Shown piece by piece: positions 1 to 12,959 of a stretch of DNA of 64,000 nucleotides (positions are counted from its first letter, which is position 1; the number at the start of each line of letters is the position of its first letter). This stretch comes from Effrenium voratum (Eukaryota; Sar; Dinophyceae; Suessiales; Symbiodiniaceae): NCBI GenBank assembly GCA_963377175.1, contig CAUJNA010003738.1:257001-321000 (forward strand), given 5' to 3'. Under the pieces are notes generated by a model that saw only the letters and a program-made list of their open reading frames with translations, had not been told where the DNA came from and ran no database searches. The position numbers and the translations under genes are program-made.

Positions 1-408
1 CACCACCACCAACCACCCATTCAACATTAACTCAATCATCCGTTCACCACCACCGCCAGCAGAATAAGACCTTGAGGGACCCTCAAGACGATCCATGAGC
101 TCCCGGCAGCTTCGCTGCCTGTGACGCAGTCCAAGGAATTCGTTGCAGGGATCGGGGGAGGCGGGGGACCCTCCGAATTGTCCACATGAGTTTAGGCTCA
201 CAGTGGATGCAAAGGTTACACGGTGGGTACATAGAGCATCCATGTTACCTCCGATGCGGGGCCTGCTCTTCCCTTTCAGGAGCCTCAAGCCCAGACACCG
301 AGGGCGATACTTTCCATCGAACCGCCCAATCACAAACTGCGCACATGCCAGACAAACTGCGATCAAGACAAGCCAGGCGCACACATGTATATCTCCTGGC
401 ACCCTGGT

Positions 409-560
409 TAGAGAGAGAGGGAGAGAGAGCGAGAGAGCGAGAGCGAGAGCAAGAGCGAGGGGAGGACCTGGAAGGCAGGGAGGAGTGGGGGAGGGAGTGA
501 GGGAGGGAGGGAGGGAGGGAGCAAAGGAGGGATGGAGGGGCAGGGAGAGAGGAAAGAACA
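409..560. repeat. Purine-rich GA / GGGA tract
   Basis: The plus strand runs through GAGAGA, GAGAGC and GGGA repeats with almost no pyrimidines for about 150 bp. The frames open across it are only repeat translations. Confidence 0.9.
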
Positions 561-1594
561 AACACAAAGCAGTGCATAGCCAGAAGGCTGCGCCGCTGAA
601 CCAGAACTCACGTTTAGGAGGTTCACACAGCACAATATTTCTTTAGAACACCCGGTTGTTCTCCCACTTCAGTCAAAACCGAGCGGCTGCTAAAGGACAC
701 GACGCACCACATCTCTGGCAAACAAAGCTGACAAGCAACCGGATGGATCGTTGAACTATTCCATTAAATGGATCGTTGAACCGGCAGTCCACTCTCCCAA
801 GAACTTGCCTGAACTTTTTTTGGGGGGGGCCTTAGGCCCTGGTGACTAAAGGATCCTAATCGGATCAAAAACCTACAGATTCCAAACCCAGCATGCCGAA
901 AATGCTTCAATTGTTTTGCGCAGACCAAAATAACATTTGGAGCCATTTGAGGCCCTCAAAACCATTGTGCATAACACCGACCACTTTCCCTTTCGCTCGC
1001 CCTTACGCCCTCTTTCGCGACCACAGTGTGGCAACACCTTGTATCTCCACTAGGTCTCCCGTACACAAAGCCTAGTTCCGTCGATTTAGATCGACTCCCA
1101 TTTGGGTATGGGTCAAAATAAACCCACCAGGGAACCGCAGGTTTTAGTCTTTGGTTCCATTTATCAGCGTTCCATTTACGCATTTTTGACCCACAGCCAG
1201 TTCAGCAAGACGGGGCCTCAAAACCCCAAGCTCCCAATCCTCAAGCGCACTCGGCCTCCAAACGAGGCGTCGAGGCCTCGATGGAGACCCGCAGCCTTCG
1301 TGGCGGGTCGGAGTTCGTTGCCATGGGAACTCCGGACCTCTGGATCAATGCCACTCCCTTACCAACCTTCGCCACTCTGATGACCATACCTGCCCGCATA
1401 TGTTGTGACCATGGCTATATGTCCCCTTCAAACAACCCCCCCAAGCAGAAACTCGAATAAAGTTGGCCGAAAGGCGATCCTTTCAGCCCAAAGAGAGGAA
1501 ACATGGGGATGTGTCAGACTAGGCGACACTAAAAAATGGTGGCTTTTCCGTGTATGTCCCCTTACACCAACTTGGAAAGGGTACCCTCTCGCAC

Positions 1595-1616
1595 ACACTC
1601 ACCCACACACACACAC

Positions 1617-1653
<37 letters not shown>
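1595..1653. repeat. CA dinucleotide microsatellite
   Basis: A mostly uninterrupted CA run on the plus strand. Confidence 0.95.
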
Positions 1654-1656
<3 letters not shown>

Positions 1657-3091
1657 CGCCATCCGCGCACCGCCATCCGGGGAACTGTTACGAGGGAAAA
1701 CATGACAGCGCGCCTAGGCTTCACCAGTCCACAACATGCCGAGAAACAAATCTGAAATTTCAAGGTTAATGCCTTCAATGTGCCTCTGGTAGCAAGCAGC
1801 GATAAGTACAAGGTCGGGCGACCCAAGCAGCTGATATACTGTGGATGGCAAAAAAGGCACAAGGTTTGCCCCCAAATTGGCACATGTCGCAGCAAGTTGG
1901 CATGTGTGTTGCGCATATGTTGGGGCCATGGAACGCGCTCCCCATCAGCTTGCGAACAACGAAACCAAGGCAGTCTATGTCCCATGGCAAAAGGCCGCTG
2001 GGCAGATACAAGGTCCCCGCAAACGCCGTGGCCAGAACTGTGTTACCAACAAACACTTCCGCCCTTCATTATCGGACCCTCAAGTATTGCAGGCTAGCAG
2101 GATAATGTACAAGATAGCAGGAAAGCCTTGTTCCCCACTTCACGGCCGTGAACACGCAGCTGTTCGTAAGACCACGCCACAACTCACACAAACACTGAGC
2201 TCAAAACTGGGGTGCGATTATGTGCGATTCTGCGCAGCCGGTAGCCTATATCCTGAAACAAGACAGGCACCTTTGCCATGGAAAAACACACACACACACA
2301 GCCAAACCGTCCGCCCCTTGGCCTCTCCAGGGACTCGGACACGGGCCGCAAAATCATCTCGGCCTGAGCCGCAACTTTTGGGCGCGGCACAGCCCGTTTG
2401 GTTCGTTTTGGGTGACACAAATGTAAAGCGCGACCTTTACCAATGAAGACATGAGCCCATGGACAAATGACATGCTTCCCCAGCTCTTTTTGTGGGAAAT
2501 GTGGCTTGTCCCTCCACGTCCCTCCTCAATCCAACAAACAGCAGACTGTCAGTGCCAACGGGCCCCTTAGTTGAAGGGCATCTGTGTAACCTTTTGGGTC
2601 TGGAGGATGTGAAAATGGGGATTCATGTGTTTTGCCTTGGAAGGCGCTGTCCACTCCGAGAGGCCCAGTTGCCCCTTTCGGCGCTCAGCGATGCTGGTGC
2701 GTTGGGTGTCGTGTTACATTTAGATCAGAGGGACTTTGAGCAAGCAGATTTGAAGGGAAGCCAAAAAGAATTCAGTGGCTTGAAGGCATCTCTAATTTTG
2801 ACCAAGGCACGCGTTGAGGAGTCAAAAGAACTGTCACCTAGTGACCAGATATGGTTGGAGCAAAGTCCCCACCATTGCTTTCAACATACTAGAGCTGGCT
2901 TTGGCATCAAGCTTGATAGGTCATCGGATCAACCACCCCAATGCATGCATGCTGATAGCATGCGGTACCACACACCATCACACACCACACGCATTCTACG
3001 TTCAGCGCCAATGTCAATGACTTCTGTGCAGCAAAACGTTCTCCTTTGCTGGCTCCAAGCGTGCTCCAAACGAACCCGCCTTCAAGCCTGA

Positions 3092-3104
3092 CCCTAAACC
3101 CTAA
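3092..3104 (-). repeat. Two interstitial TTTAGGG-type telomere-like units
   Basis: The plus strand shows CCCTAAACCCTAA, nearly two units of the TTTAGGG repeat used by plants and several protist groups including dinoflagellates. It lies in the presumed intron just after a GTGAGT donor. Two units can arise by chance. Confidence 0.35.
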
Positions 3105-3109
3105 CTCAC

Positions 3110-3209
3110 CCACCACGGCTTTGTGCCCCTGGCTGTTGGACCAGGCGCCTGCTTCTAGGACGGAGCCAGTTTCGAGACACACAAATTGTTGCAGTGTTGA
3201 ATGAAGGCC
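3110..3209 (-). CDS. Internal exon of an unrecognised protein
   Basis: A 100-bp minus-strand exon of 33 codons plus one base. It starts after a CCGAG acceptor at 3210 and ends at a consensus donor, G|GTGAGT, at 3109. The peptide begins GLHSTLQQFVCLETG and ends GHKAVV. Third positions favour G/C in the second half. I recognise no family. It could be a chance open stretch, but the donor is very good. Confidence 0.45.
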
Positions 3210-3394
3210 CTCGGTAGTTACAGGAAACCAACGAAGCTGGAAGCCAACAAAACCAATAACCTGATACTTGGATAAACAAATGCAAAAGAAACGACACAAA
3301 CATGAACAAATAAATTAACGTGTCATACATACATTTATTTCGTGATGAATTCATCCCGGGAGGACACTCTATAAATGTATGTTCACAAATTAAT

Positions 3395-4363
3395 TATTTC
3401 CTTCCTTCCTTCCTTCCTTCCTTGCTTCCTTCCTTACTTCCTTCCTTCCTTCCTTCCTTCCTTCCTTCCTTCCTTCCTTCCTTCCTTCCTTCCTTCCTTC
3501 CTTCCTTCCTTCCTTCCTTCCTTCCTTTCCTTCCTTCCTTCCTTCCTTCCTTCCTTCCTTCCTTCCTTCCTTTTTTCCTTCCTTCCTTCATTTCATACAT
3601 GTCATGTCATACATGTCATTTCATTTCATTTCATGTCATGTCATTTCATTCAATTCCATCCATCCATTCATCCACCCACCACCCACCCACCCACCCACCC
3701 ACCCACCCACCCACCCTCCCACCCACCCATCCATCCATCCATCCATCAAACAGACAGACCTACAGACCTACAAACAAACAAACAAACAAAATAACAAAAA
3801 GGCCAAACCAAACCAAACCAAACCAAACCAAACCAAGCCAAGCCAAGCCAAGCAAGCAAGCAAACAAACAAACGACCCACGCACGCCTGCAAACAAGATT
3901 CATACCAAACTTTAACAAACAACCCCACAAACAAACAAACAAACAAACAAACAAACAAACAAACGAACAAACAAACAAACTAATAGAAAATGAAACAAAC
4001 AAACAGGCCAAACCAAACCAAACCAAACCAAACGAAACGACACGAAACCAAGCAAGCCAGCAAACAAATAAACAAACACACAAACAAGCAAAACACACAA
4101 ACCGGCAAACAACCCCACAAACAAACAAACAAACAAACAAACAGGCCAAACAAACCAAACCAAACCAAACCAAACCAGGCAAGCAAGCAAACAAACAACC
4201 CCAAACAAAATAACAAGCCAAACAAACCAAACAAACAAACAACCAACCAAACAGACAAACAAACAAACAAACACGCAAATAAACAAACAAACAATAAGTC
4301 AAACACAGAAACAAACAAACAATCAATCAAACAAAAAAACAAAGAAACAAAGAAAGACAAATA

Positions 4364-4431
<68 letters not shown>

Positions 4432-4690
4432 AACAAACACACAAACAAACAAACAAACAAACAAACAAACAAGCAAGCAAACAAACAAACAAACAAACAA
4501 ACATAACAGTGAAACTGCAACAAACCGACAGACAGACAAAAACACACACACACACAAAACAAACAAAAACTAATTACACCAAACAAATGAAACCCAACAA
4601 ACTGATACAAACAAATAAACAGACAGACAAACAGACAGACAGGCAGGCAGGCAGGCAGGCAGGCAAACAAACAAACAAACAAACAAACAA
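3395..4690. repeat. 1.3-kb chain of drifting tetranucleotide repeats
   Basis: The plus strand passes without a break through CCTT, TCAT/CATT, CCCA and CCAT, CAGA, CAAA with ACCAA variants, AAAG (about 4360-4430), CAAA again, then ACAG and GGCA near 4620-4665. Almost everything keeps a four-base period, with gradual one-base changes of unit. Frames of up to 297 codons here are repeat translations, not genes. Confidence 0.95.
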
Positions 4691-5658
4691 ATGAAGAACA
4701 CAATTATTTTTGCCCAGGTGCCACTTTCACGTCGTCTTCGATGGAAGGCTCTGAGGGCGGCCTGGCTGGCGTTGGCCAAGTCAAGCCGCCGATCGGCGTT
4801 GGGCTACCTTTGGATGCCCAACACGTTACCACCGTTCTCAAACTGGAAACATAATGAATCCCGGAGCAAAGAACCTTCGTATGTGAGTTGGCGTTACCAC
4901 AAGGTTGGCTCGTGGTAATGCGAGCCGACAAGCGCTGAGCAAGGTCAATGTGATATCTTGAGAAGTCGACCTGTTTGCTATGCTTCTATTCTTTGTGGGA
5001 ACTCGTCCATGAACAGCGTGAGGTCCGGGGTTCGTCAGGCAACAATCGGGTCCTTGAGCCATGTGGCAACCAAACACGTTTGTGCAGGCAAAGGTCACCA
5101 AACCGACTGATATCAAAGGGAAAAGCTTGGTACAAGTTGTTTCTTTAAGTGATAGGCTCCTTGCTTTGGTCGCGGGCTACCACCTTCCCAAGCAAGCATC
5201 GCAAACAAATGGGGCTTGATTTTATAGCCAGGGCCTCTTGAGGCACCAGCACCACCAAATGGCCGTTCCGTTGTTCCATGCGCTGGATGGCTTGGGCAAG
5301 CATTTGTGTACGCGTTCCACTGATTTGCTTGAAGCCTGTTTAGGGGGGAAAAAAAAGCAACTTGACACGGTGCACGACGATTGAGGACTGAATGAAGCGT
5401 CTGGGTGAACCTTGAAAACTGCATTGTTCTTGGGTTCCAAATGCCCTTTCCTCGGCAGGTCCTGGAGCAGTCGTTACCAACACACCAAAACATTGCAATT
5501 TAAAAGTTCGCGTGTCAGGCCGAGCATCAAGCTCAGGTGCACTGGCCAAAAAGCAATAAAGGTTCGTGCTTACCCTGCAATGCTTCAGCAACCCTTTGGA
5601 AGACAGCGTGCAGCAAGGCACTTCAAAGCAAGCTTGTCAAGACGCCTTGTGCCACTCG

Positions 5659-5671
5659 GGGGGGGGGGGGG
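5659..5671. repeat. Poly-G run of about 13
   Basis: A G homopolymer on the plus strand. Similar runs occur near 9740, 29650 and (as C) 45806. Confidence 0.9.
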
Positions 5672-5786
5672 CGGCGGACAAAGGCGATGGGATTTCAAGG
5701 GGCTGAAGCCCCGGAGAAACTTTCAACGGCGAAGAGAAGCTGCCGCTTCAGAAGTGGTTCCCCTTGCTACCTTCGGTGGGCTAAAC

Positions 5787-5901
5787 CTGCAGACGGAGGC
5801 CCCAGGGCTGTGTCTGGCCTGTCATTCTCTTCTACATCCATGGCCCGCTTGGCCTCAAGCTCGCGCGCGGATTCCCGAGAAGCCACAAGCAACCCCGGAG
5901 C
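5787..5901 (-). CDS. Probable internal exon, unrecognised protein
   Basis: Minus-strand exon of 38 codons plus one base, between an AAG acceptor (5902) and a GCAG|GTTTAG donor (5786). The peptide is hydrophilic and charged, including ESARELEAKRAMDVEENDRP, as in a soluble helical segment. Third positions are mostly G/C. No family recognised. The acceptor lacks a pyrimidine tract, so the 5' limit may be wrong. Confidence 0.4.
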
Positions 5902-6262
5902 CTTGGACCGGCAAACGCAGAGTCCTAAAAGTCCAACGTTTCCCCCTGCGAAAACTGAAAATGCAAACCAGGTGCGCTCAACCAACGAGCATGCAGGCGG
6001 ATCAAACCCATGTCCAACCACCAGGCGATTTGTTACTTCTCCTTGGCTTTTGGAAGCAACGCTGCATAGGTGTTGCGCGCGCGCGTGCGAGCGCGGGCGT
6101 GGGCCTGGGAGTGTGCGCGCGCATGCGCACAAGGCCAGCAATATCCGGGCTTCAACCACAGCATGCTGGTCAGTGTGGCAGGTCCCAAAGAGGGATACCC
6201 AAAACCAATATCATCGTTGGTGACCCGTTGGTGATACTCATTTGCATGTTTGGAACATACAC

Positions 6263-6394
6263 CTGACATGTTTCCGGGAGTCCGGGAGTTCAGGTGGTGG
6301 CACTGGAGCTGGGCAGCGATGGGGCCAACATCAGACCCGATACACAACTCCCATTGAACGAGCTGAGCAACTCTGATTCCCATCCAACCTGCGG
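6263..6394 (-). CDS. Internal exon of an unrecognised protein
   Basis: A 132-bp minus-strand exon (two bases, 43 codons, one base). The acceptor is ATTTCAG at 6395-6397 and the donor is G|GTGTAT at 6262. The peptide contains GIRVAQLVQWELCIG and GPIAAQLQCHH. Length and phase are consistent. The frame stays open upstream of the acceptor, so the exon may be longer. Function unknown. Confidence 0.45.
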
Positions 6395-7657
6395 CTGAAA
6401 TGTCGAGACGGCGAATCTCGCCGCACTTCACTCGAGCCCCGAGCCACCAACTGATGCAAGGAGTCCATGCGCGAACCACCTGGCTTTGAGCTCGCCCGGC
6501 CCTCCCAAATCGAGCGGCACTGGTGAGGGGTTTGTTTCTTTTGCACCTTAGCACAGCTCTTGCCGCAATGGAACTCGTGCAGTGAGCATGTGTGTGTGTG
6601 TGTGCTTGTTGAAATGTCTCTCTTGCGCACGTGTTCTTTCAAGACAAAACAAAAACAACAAATATGGCTTGTCCCTGTAAACCAATCCCAACAAGGAGTA
6701 CCCTAAAAGAGCCAGACCCAAATGGACACGCCTTCTTTTGGCTTGAGCAAAGCCCAAGCTGTTGGCACACGTTTGAGGGCTAAAGTCAGCGTCCCTTTGA
6801 AACTAGATCTGGGAAGGTGCTTTGAAACGGTGCAAAAGTGGGGCCAGGTCAACATCCAAGAGGAATCCCCCAGCTTCTTGATGCGTCCCCAGCCAAACGA
6901 TCCCCTGCAGCCGAAGCCCGACATCCCCAAACTTCTGCAGCTGAAGCCCTGCGGACAAGCTTACTTCTCAAAGGGCCATCCAATTTTGGGAGGCGACCCA
7001 ATCAGAAGCACGCAAGTTGGCGCACTGCAAACAGAAGTATGGCCTCTGGCCTCGGTCCAAAGCGGTCCAAAGGGTGCCCTCAGTTTGCGCCAAAGCGAGT
7101 GGTCCGCGCTGGGTGCAATGTGAAAGAAAGCCTCGGAGCAATTTGGGATGAAGCCCAACTGACTATGACTAGCCTTTGCAATGCCTGAAGGCCCAACCGG
7201 AATTGACAGTGGCCTCCGGAATCAGCAAGGCAGTTGCAGTCTTTAAAGGGAGAACAAACACTGAATCCGCCTCTTAGCACTTTGCGCAAACTGCCTGAGG
7301 TGCTTGCAAACAGAGCCACCATCTCCCAAAGGCAGCAGGAGAAGGTGGAGGAATGCTGATTGAACTCCATGCCCAAGGATTCACATCGACAGCTTCCGGA
7401 GGTCTGAAGTGACTTTTGCCTCAGAGCGTCCCTGTATCGTCCCCGCCTCTAAGCCAGGTTCAACCCTCATGGAAGTTCAGAGGTTGAAGGGCCAGGGATG
7501 CCGTCTGACTTTCTAAAGCCAAGGCTTTCCCTTTGGTTTCACATGAAACCACTGCAAAAAGGATACACTCAAAATCAAGTGCCCATATCCGCCAGTAATT
7601 ACTGGCCAAGTTCTTCCGATCCCATAGCCCCGGGCCCCGGCCTAGCGCCGCGCTTAC

Positions 7658-7712
7658 CTGGGCCAAAAGGAAACATGTTTGAGCTATTGAAATCGGGCAA
7701 ATTGGCAAACCT
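7658..7712 (-). CDS. Possible short exon ending at a GTAAGC donor
   Basis: The minus strand encodes FANLPDFNSSNMFPFGP and then meets CCCAG|GTAAGC, a consensus donor. Third-position bias is weak and the 5' limit is a guess at a GAG acceptor near 7713. Unrecognised. Confidence 0.3.
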
Positions 7713-9614
7713 CAGCACCCTACTTGATCCTTTCAAATAGAATGCGCCGTACAATGGGCGGGTCCTGTGTTGAAGACGTATTGGTTTCCTGCTGGCTGTC
7801 CTTGCTTGCCAAGGGAATGTCCGACCCATTTGAATTTTGAGACATACCCATGTTCACCCCAAGATACGAACCAACAAGCTGACAAAGTTCATTGAAATGC
7901 CTAAATTAAGAGCTTGGCAGCACACTTGCATTTGCAGGGCCAGCAGTTCCAGCGCTCACATGATCCACCGGCATGCGTACCAAACACATTCGCCAGAAAG
8001 GTCTGGAATATTTGCCCTAGTGTTTGGTCGGCCGTGGAGCTTCCATGTTCAAAGAGTTTCGGGCTACAGACAGCTTGAAGCCACATTTCTGTGGAACGGC
8101 AAACATGTTGAAGACAGGATGCCAACGACAAACCACGCAACCTTCCCGCTTCCACATTCAAGAGGCGGGTGTTTTCGGAGCGATGCAGCGAGCTTCCAGG
8201 TTTGGGGCCAGGTTTGGGGCACGCCCAACAGTGGAGGATCCCCCAGGCTCCCCGGGGGCAATGGGCTAACATGGCCCGAACCTCCACCTCAACCAGCTGA
8301 ACCCATTGCCGGGCTCCCCTGCATCTTCAACATCTGCCTCGCCGCCCACAAGTTGACCCATGCGAAGCGGCAGGAACTGTTTCTGTCACACAGACTGCGG
8401 CCTTTCAAAGAGCTTGATGCAAAGATAGATCTGAGTACATCTGGCACACGGATGCTGTTTGACACTTGCTGGCCGGATACTTGCTGGCCGACAGGATGCT
8501 ACTCGGACATAACCAGAACCAATAGCATCCCAGAGAACATTCAACCGAACAATTCAAAGTTCCGAACTGGCAGCAAACGAGGCCCTCGACAAAACTCAGA
8601 AGTTCCATCTAATTCGCGCAAGGAGTATCCCCAACAGCCCAAATTCCCCAGAACTTTTCGGGAACCCCGGAACTTCCCTGGAATCTCCCGAAGACATCCT
8701 GTTGAAGTGACTGCCCAGGAACTTAATCTTCTGGCAGCAAAGTTTGCGAACTCACAGGTGAGATGCGGATGGCGACCTTCTGGTTCCCAGGATGCACACA
8801 TGAATCACTGGAACAAATCGATGTGTGACACTGGAAAAAAAATCATGCTCATTGCAATCATCACACATATATTGTGTGAAACAAGCCAAGAAAGATAAGC
8901 TGCACATTGCAGCGATAGGAGAGCTCTCCGTTCATCAGCACTGTTTTTGTTTTTGACTTTTTCGAAGGCTTGCGCAAAAAAGCACCCACCGCGTCTGAAG
9001 GATGCCCTTCTTCATGCGCAACACCCAAAGCAAAAAAAAAAACCCCGTGGTCCCAACTGCCACACCCCCGTTGCCTCTGTCTGAGTGGCACGAGAGCTGC
9101 CACTCAGCACCGGCCTGCACTGAAAGGAAATGAACACACCCAGCTGTTGAGAACCCAACCAGGCTGAACCAAATGTCAAAAAGGAGACCTGCCCTCCAAA
9201 AGGCTGGTGCCGGTTCCCATGGAGATGGAAGAAACGGGTCTCAAGCACGATGGCCGTGCTTGACATTGGGAACGGATCATTGTACTTGTTCTCGGCGGAG
9301 CGATGGGTCATGTGAACACCTCGCAGGGGATTACTGGCAAGGGTTGAAAAACCGCTGGTGTCCAAAGGACACTTGCCAACACTTGCCCCACTCCCATATC
9401 ATCAGTTACACTTCAAGACTGCCATGTTTTTTACTCGCTGTCTGCAGAAATCCGCGCAAAGGGCAGCTTCCTCGGTTGAGAATCACGACTTTGCAAGCCG
9501 GTCCAATGGTCCCCAGGCTGAAAAGCGGGCGAAGGGAGGCGGGGGAGCTGCTGAGCAGTTCGCATGCTGTATGCCTGAGCGTCAATATGCGTCAATGTCA
9601 TAAGCCCCCACGCT

Positions 9615-9715
9615 ACGCAACCATCGGGGCCTGGGGAAGTGGGGCACCGCCACTGTGGAGGCCTCCGAGCCCGAGGAGATCTCGCAGCCTCGGGCTCCGG
9701 GTGGTCGAGTGGTCG
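9615..9715 (-). CDS. Coding-like GC-rich segment, frame uncertain
   Basis: Two minus-strand frames have strongly G/C third positions. One reads CEISSGSEASTVAVPHFP and could continue to a GC donor. The other reads LRDLLGLGGLHSGGAP and ends at a stop, as a last exon would. I cannot choose between them. Confidence 0.3.
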
Positions 9716-9719
9716 AGTG

Positions 9720-11930
9720 GTCGAGTGGGTCGCCCGCTTGGGGGGAGGGGGGGGCGGCTTTCTGCGAGCCAAAGGGTGTGGAGACAGGGGGCAAGGGAAC
9801 CACTAGCGAAGTCGACGGATCCCAAAACCCGTTAAAGGAAGCCGAAGGCCACCAAACCCCCGGCCGTTTTTTTTGGGCCCCGGAGATGTGCCCTGGGATT
9901 CCTTGGAAGGGTGAAATCAAGATTTTGTTGGTGACTTCAACCCTTTCCCTCTCTCAGTTGAAATACCTGGCCACTTCAGCAAGATGCTACCTGATTTCAA
10001 CTATGAAGCAAGTAGAAAACGAGTTCTGGAAATGTTTTAGTTTACAACACATTACAAGGATTTGGTGCTTGGTTTGGGGTTAACCCCTCACAAGCCGCGC
10101 GGCGCCAATCTTGGGTACTCCCTGTGAATCAGAAGATCCTCCCAATCGATGGCTAGCACCGGGTTCTCCAATTGGGCCATGGTCAAAAGACTCTTGGCCC
10201 TGACAGGTGGATGACCTCTTTCTTGTTTCTCTGTCGTCTCAAAACTGACAGCGCACCCAACAAGCCATGGAAGCAGGTGCTCTTTTCGGTAAACGAACTG
10301 TTGACTGGACTGCTTGAACCGTTTGGGTCCGACCCACAGGGTCGAAACAACGCGAAATGATTGGACCATTTGGGTCGCACAGTACCGTGTTCCAGCCCTG
10401 GTTTTGGAGGGGATACCCTCCCAATGGAACTTGACGTTCGGGACCCGGTCCCTTTAAAAGGACAAGGGTCCAAACCAGGACGGCCCGCACGTCGGGTTCC
10501 ATGTGAAAAGGGTGGGAGGGTATCCTGGAAACACATCCTATTTCGTCGTGGTTCAAAGGATTCCCAGGCCAAGATGGTAGGGTCCAGGAATGGGAGAACT
10601 CAGCGTGACACCCCAGACATCCCAAACCCTAACAGCCCTAACAGGCGTGGCTTCACAACCGCGCCCCAAACCATTCCAAGGAGATTCTTCAACGCGAAGG
10701 ATCCTGAAGGATCCCTTCAAGGCGTGGGAGCTAGGGCCGCCAAAGCCCTTTTGAACCATGCAAAGCAGGAGCAGGGTCAGTTTGAAGGAAACTGGAGAGA
10801 CAGGGAAACGCAGCTGAGAGCTTGGCAGACGGCAGGCACCCAACCCGTCTCCATCCCACTGGAAATCGGAGTTTTTCAGGCGCAGCTACAGGCGTAGATA
10901 AATGATGCTTGCCTCCCCCGGGACCCGGGAACATGCGAGGATATGCGTTCGGAACTTCGCGACAGCTACTATAAGGCTATGACGCGAATTCTGGCAGCCA
11001 AACTGGGGGCCAGGCAGAAATGTTCAGAACTTTGCGGTGGAGGTCAAAATAGAGGACACCAAACGGTCGCTGAAAACCAACTTATAGGAACCACTGCGTT
11101 GGGCACGGGTAGAAGTCGAGCAATTCCTGAAGCAAATGTATTAAGAACAAAAACTCAAAACCACATAGATTTACCACAAGCACAAGGCGGCCGTTGGAAA
11201 TCCATCAGCTTCAAATCCGGGGTGTGGAACTCCTTTCTGGCGGCCTTGAAAGGAAACTATGTCAAACTATCCGCAAACACAACTGGCTCAAAGAACAGAC
11301 CTTCTTTGGGCCTATTTCAAGGTCTGCAGCCTGGGTCACACAATGATCTTTGCGTTTTTGGCCGCTACATGATCCTCTCTCCCCGCGCCGTCATATGCCC
11401 CCCTTCCCCCTCAGGCGCAGGCCCGGACTAGTCACCTCTTCCACCCCAGTCCTAGGGCATGGTGAAAACGAGGAGACATCATTAGAGCCTCATGAGTGGG
11501 AAACAAGTGGTAAAGCGATGCAGCAAAACCAACCAGCCAAGCAGCCAGCCATCCATCCAGCCATCCATCCATCCAACCAACCAACCAACCAAGCGAGCTC
11601 GGTTGCATGCGCGAAACGCACGCGCGAATCCGGGAAACCAAGCCCCTGTTTTCTCGTAACCCTTGGACTTGTTGTGTGCCTTGCCACTAGAAGCCAGACT
11701 AAAGCTTTGCAACATGACCCCGCCAAGGATCTGAAAGTCTGGGGCTTCAGCTGGCCAACTGGTGCAAATGGGCAAGGGGGGATGCGTCCAAAAGGCTGGG
11801 TTTGGGCCTCGCATGGCTGAGGGCTTGATTTGCTCCAGAAGCCCGGCCGCAAAGGGAATCCCTGATTTTGGCAGTAGGCCAAAGTCCGTGAGAGAGCGGA
11901 TATTTCTTTTGTGGCCAAATCAGGATCTTA
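9720..11930. other. No supported gene in this interval
   Basis: Plus- and minus-strand frames here do not combine coding bias with splice signals. A short CCAT/CCAG/CCAA-type repeat lies near 11530-11595. Introns of the gene at 11932-12190 probably occupy part of it. Confidence 0.4.
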
Positions 11931-11931
11931 C

Positions 11932-12190
11932 CTGAGGTTGCTCTTTGGTTTGCTTCCAAATCCACCATCAACAAGGCCACCTCCAGAAAGGTGTGTCTGA
12001 ACTCTTACCCAGCCAAACGTCCGGACCCCGAAATGGAAAACACCTCCCGCCTCGAATCGTACCTTGGTACCAGCAGCGTGGAGCGAGTCGATGACAGCGT
12101 CCCATCCTGGGCTGAAGAGTCCGCGCTCGAGTGAAGGGACGATGCTGGATTCACGCTGCACTTCGATAGTTGGCTTCATCATGCAGCATT
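11932..12190 (-). CDS. Two exons of a MutS-like mismatch-repair protein (tentative)
   Basis: Exon 1 is 12063-12190 (acceptor AACCAG, 42 codons) and exon 2 is 11932-11980 (16 codons plus one base). They are separated by an 82-bp intron, AAG|GTACGA to CTGGAG, and join in phase 0; exon 2 ends at a CAG|GTAAGA-type donor. The joined peptide has a run ending SPGWDAVIDSLHAAGTK followed by VALLMVDLEANQRATSG. MutS proteins have at the core/clamp boundary a glycine-rich start, an LDELR-like helix, and a conserved eR..TG motif, and the order and spacing here resemble that. This is a resemblance judged by eye. The two-exon structure is better supported than the family name. No ATPase domain was found downstream in the window. 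Confidence 0.5.
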
Positions 12191-12959
12191 CTGGTTCCAG
12201 AAGTTGAGCATGTGACTACTGCTTCTCAGCAGATCTTGTTACTGACTGCGTCATCTCCACTGCCGTTGTCTCACCCACTCGAGCTTCTAGACGGTGCCTG
12301 AAGTTGAATGTGTGAGCTGTGAAGGTGCACAGTGGGAGTGCCTGTCATTTCCCCGGTGTTTGGCCCGGAGGGGTCTGGAATATGGCACCCGCAAGCAAAG
12401 AACCTTCAGGTCGCAAGCCTCGATAGGGTTGCTCCGAGGAACCTGGCATAAGGGTCGAAATGTTATTTCCTGGGTAGCTACGGGAAAGAACCAAAGGAAA
12501 CACCTATGAGCCTATGAGGCTTGGTCATCTGTTTCATGGCTCGGAGCAACCATATTCGGGGTCGCCATAGTTTGCCAAGTCATTTGCAACTTGATTGACG
12601 GAACTGGATAGGTTTCAGGACAAGCTTCTGAACATGAGCGATGTGCACATCAAGTGGCTTGGTGCCTGGGATTCGTTCACTGGATGGCCATCTTGCAGCT
12701 AGAACGTGTGGCCACAGCCCATGGAACTGCTCCCATCAGCATGAACCCAAAACGCGGGCTCCTTGTGCCTCCTAACCTTGTGGCAACGCAAGGGCCAAAC
12801 ATCTGGCTGGCTGCCAGAACGTCAATAAGCCGGATTGCTCGATCTAGTGGGTGAACTCCAATCGTTCACCGGCCTGAAATGAGGTACCGTATAGGCAAGG
12901 GTCCTTCATTATAGGAGATACCATCCCGAATCAAATTTTCGGAGGTGGCCTGCTAACAG

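Larger units (their letters stand above)
1..3094. other. No recognisable gene; non-coding sequence with simple repeats
   Basis: I see no convincing exon, RNA gene or transposon in this stretch. Open frames are short and lack high-GC third positions or paired splice signals. The only structure is a purine-rich tract near 409-560 and a CA tract near 1595-1653. Confidence 0.5.

Noticed and set aside
3320..4213. 297-codon plus-strand frame
   Set aside because: Translation of tetranucleotide repeats.
7837..8898. Longest non-repeat open frame, 353 codons on the plus strand
   Set aside because: Composition is stop-poor and C/A-rich without third-position bias or any domain, and it opposes every firm gene.
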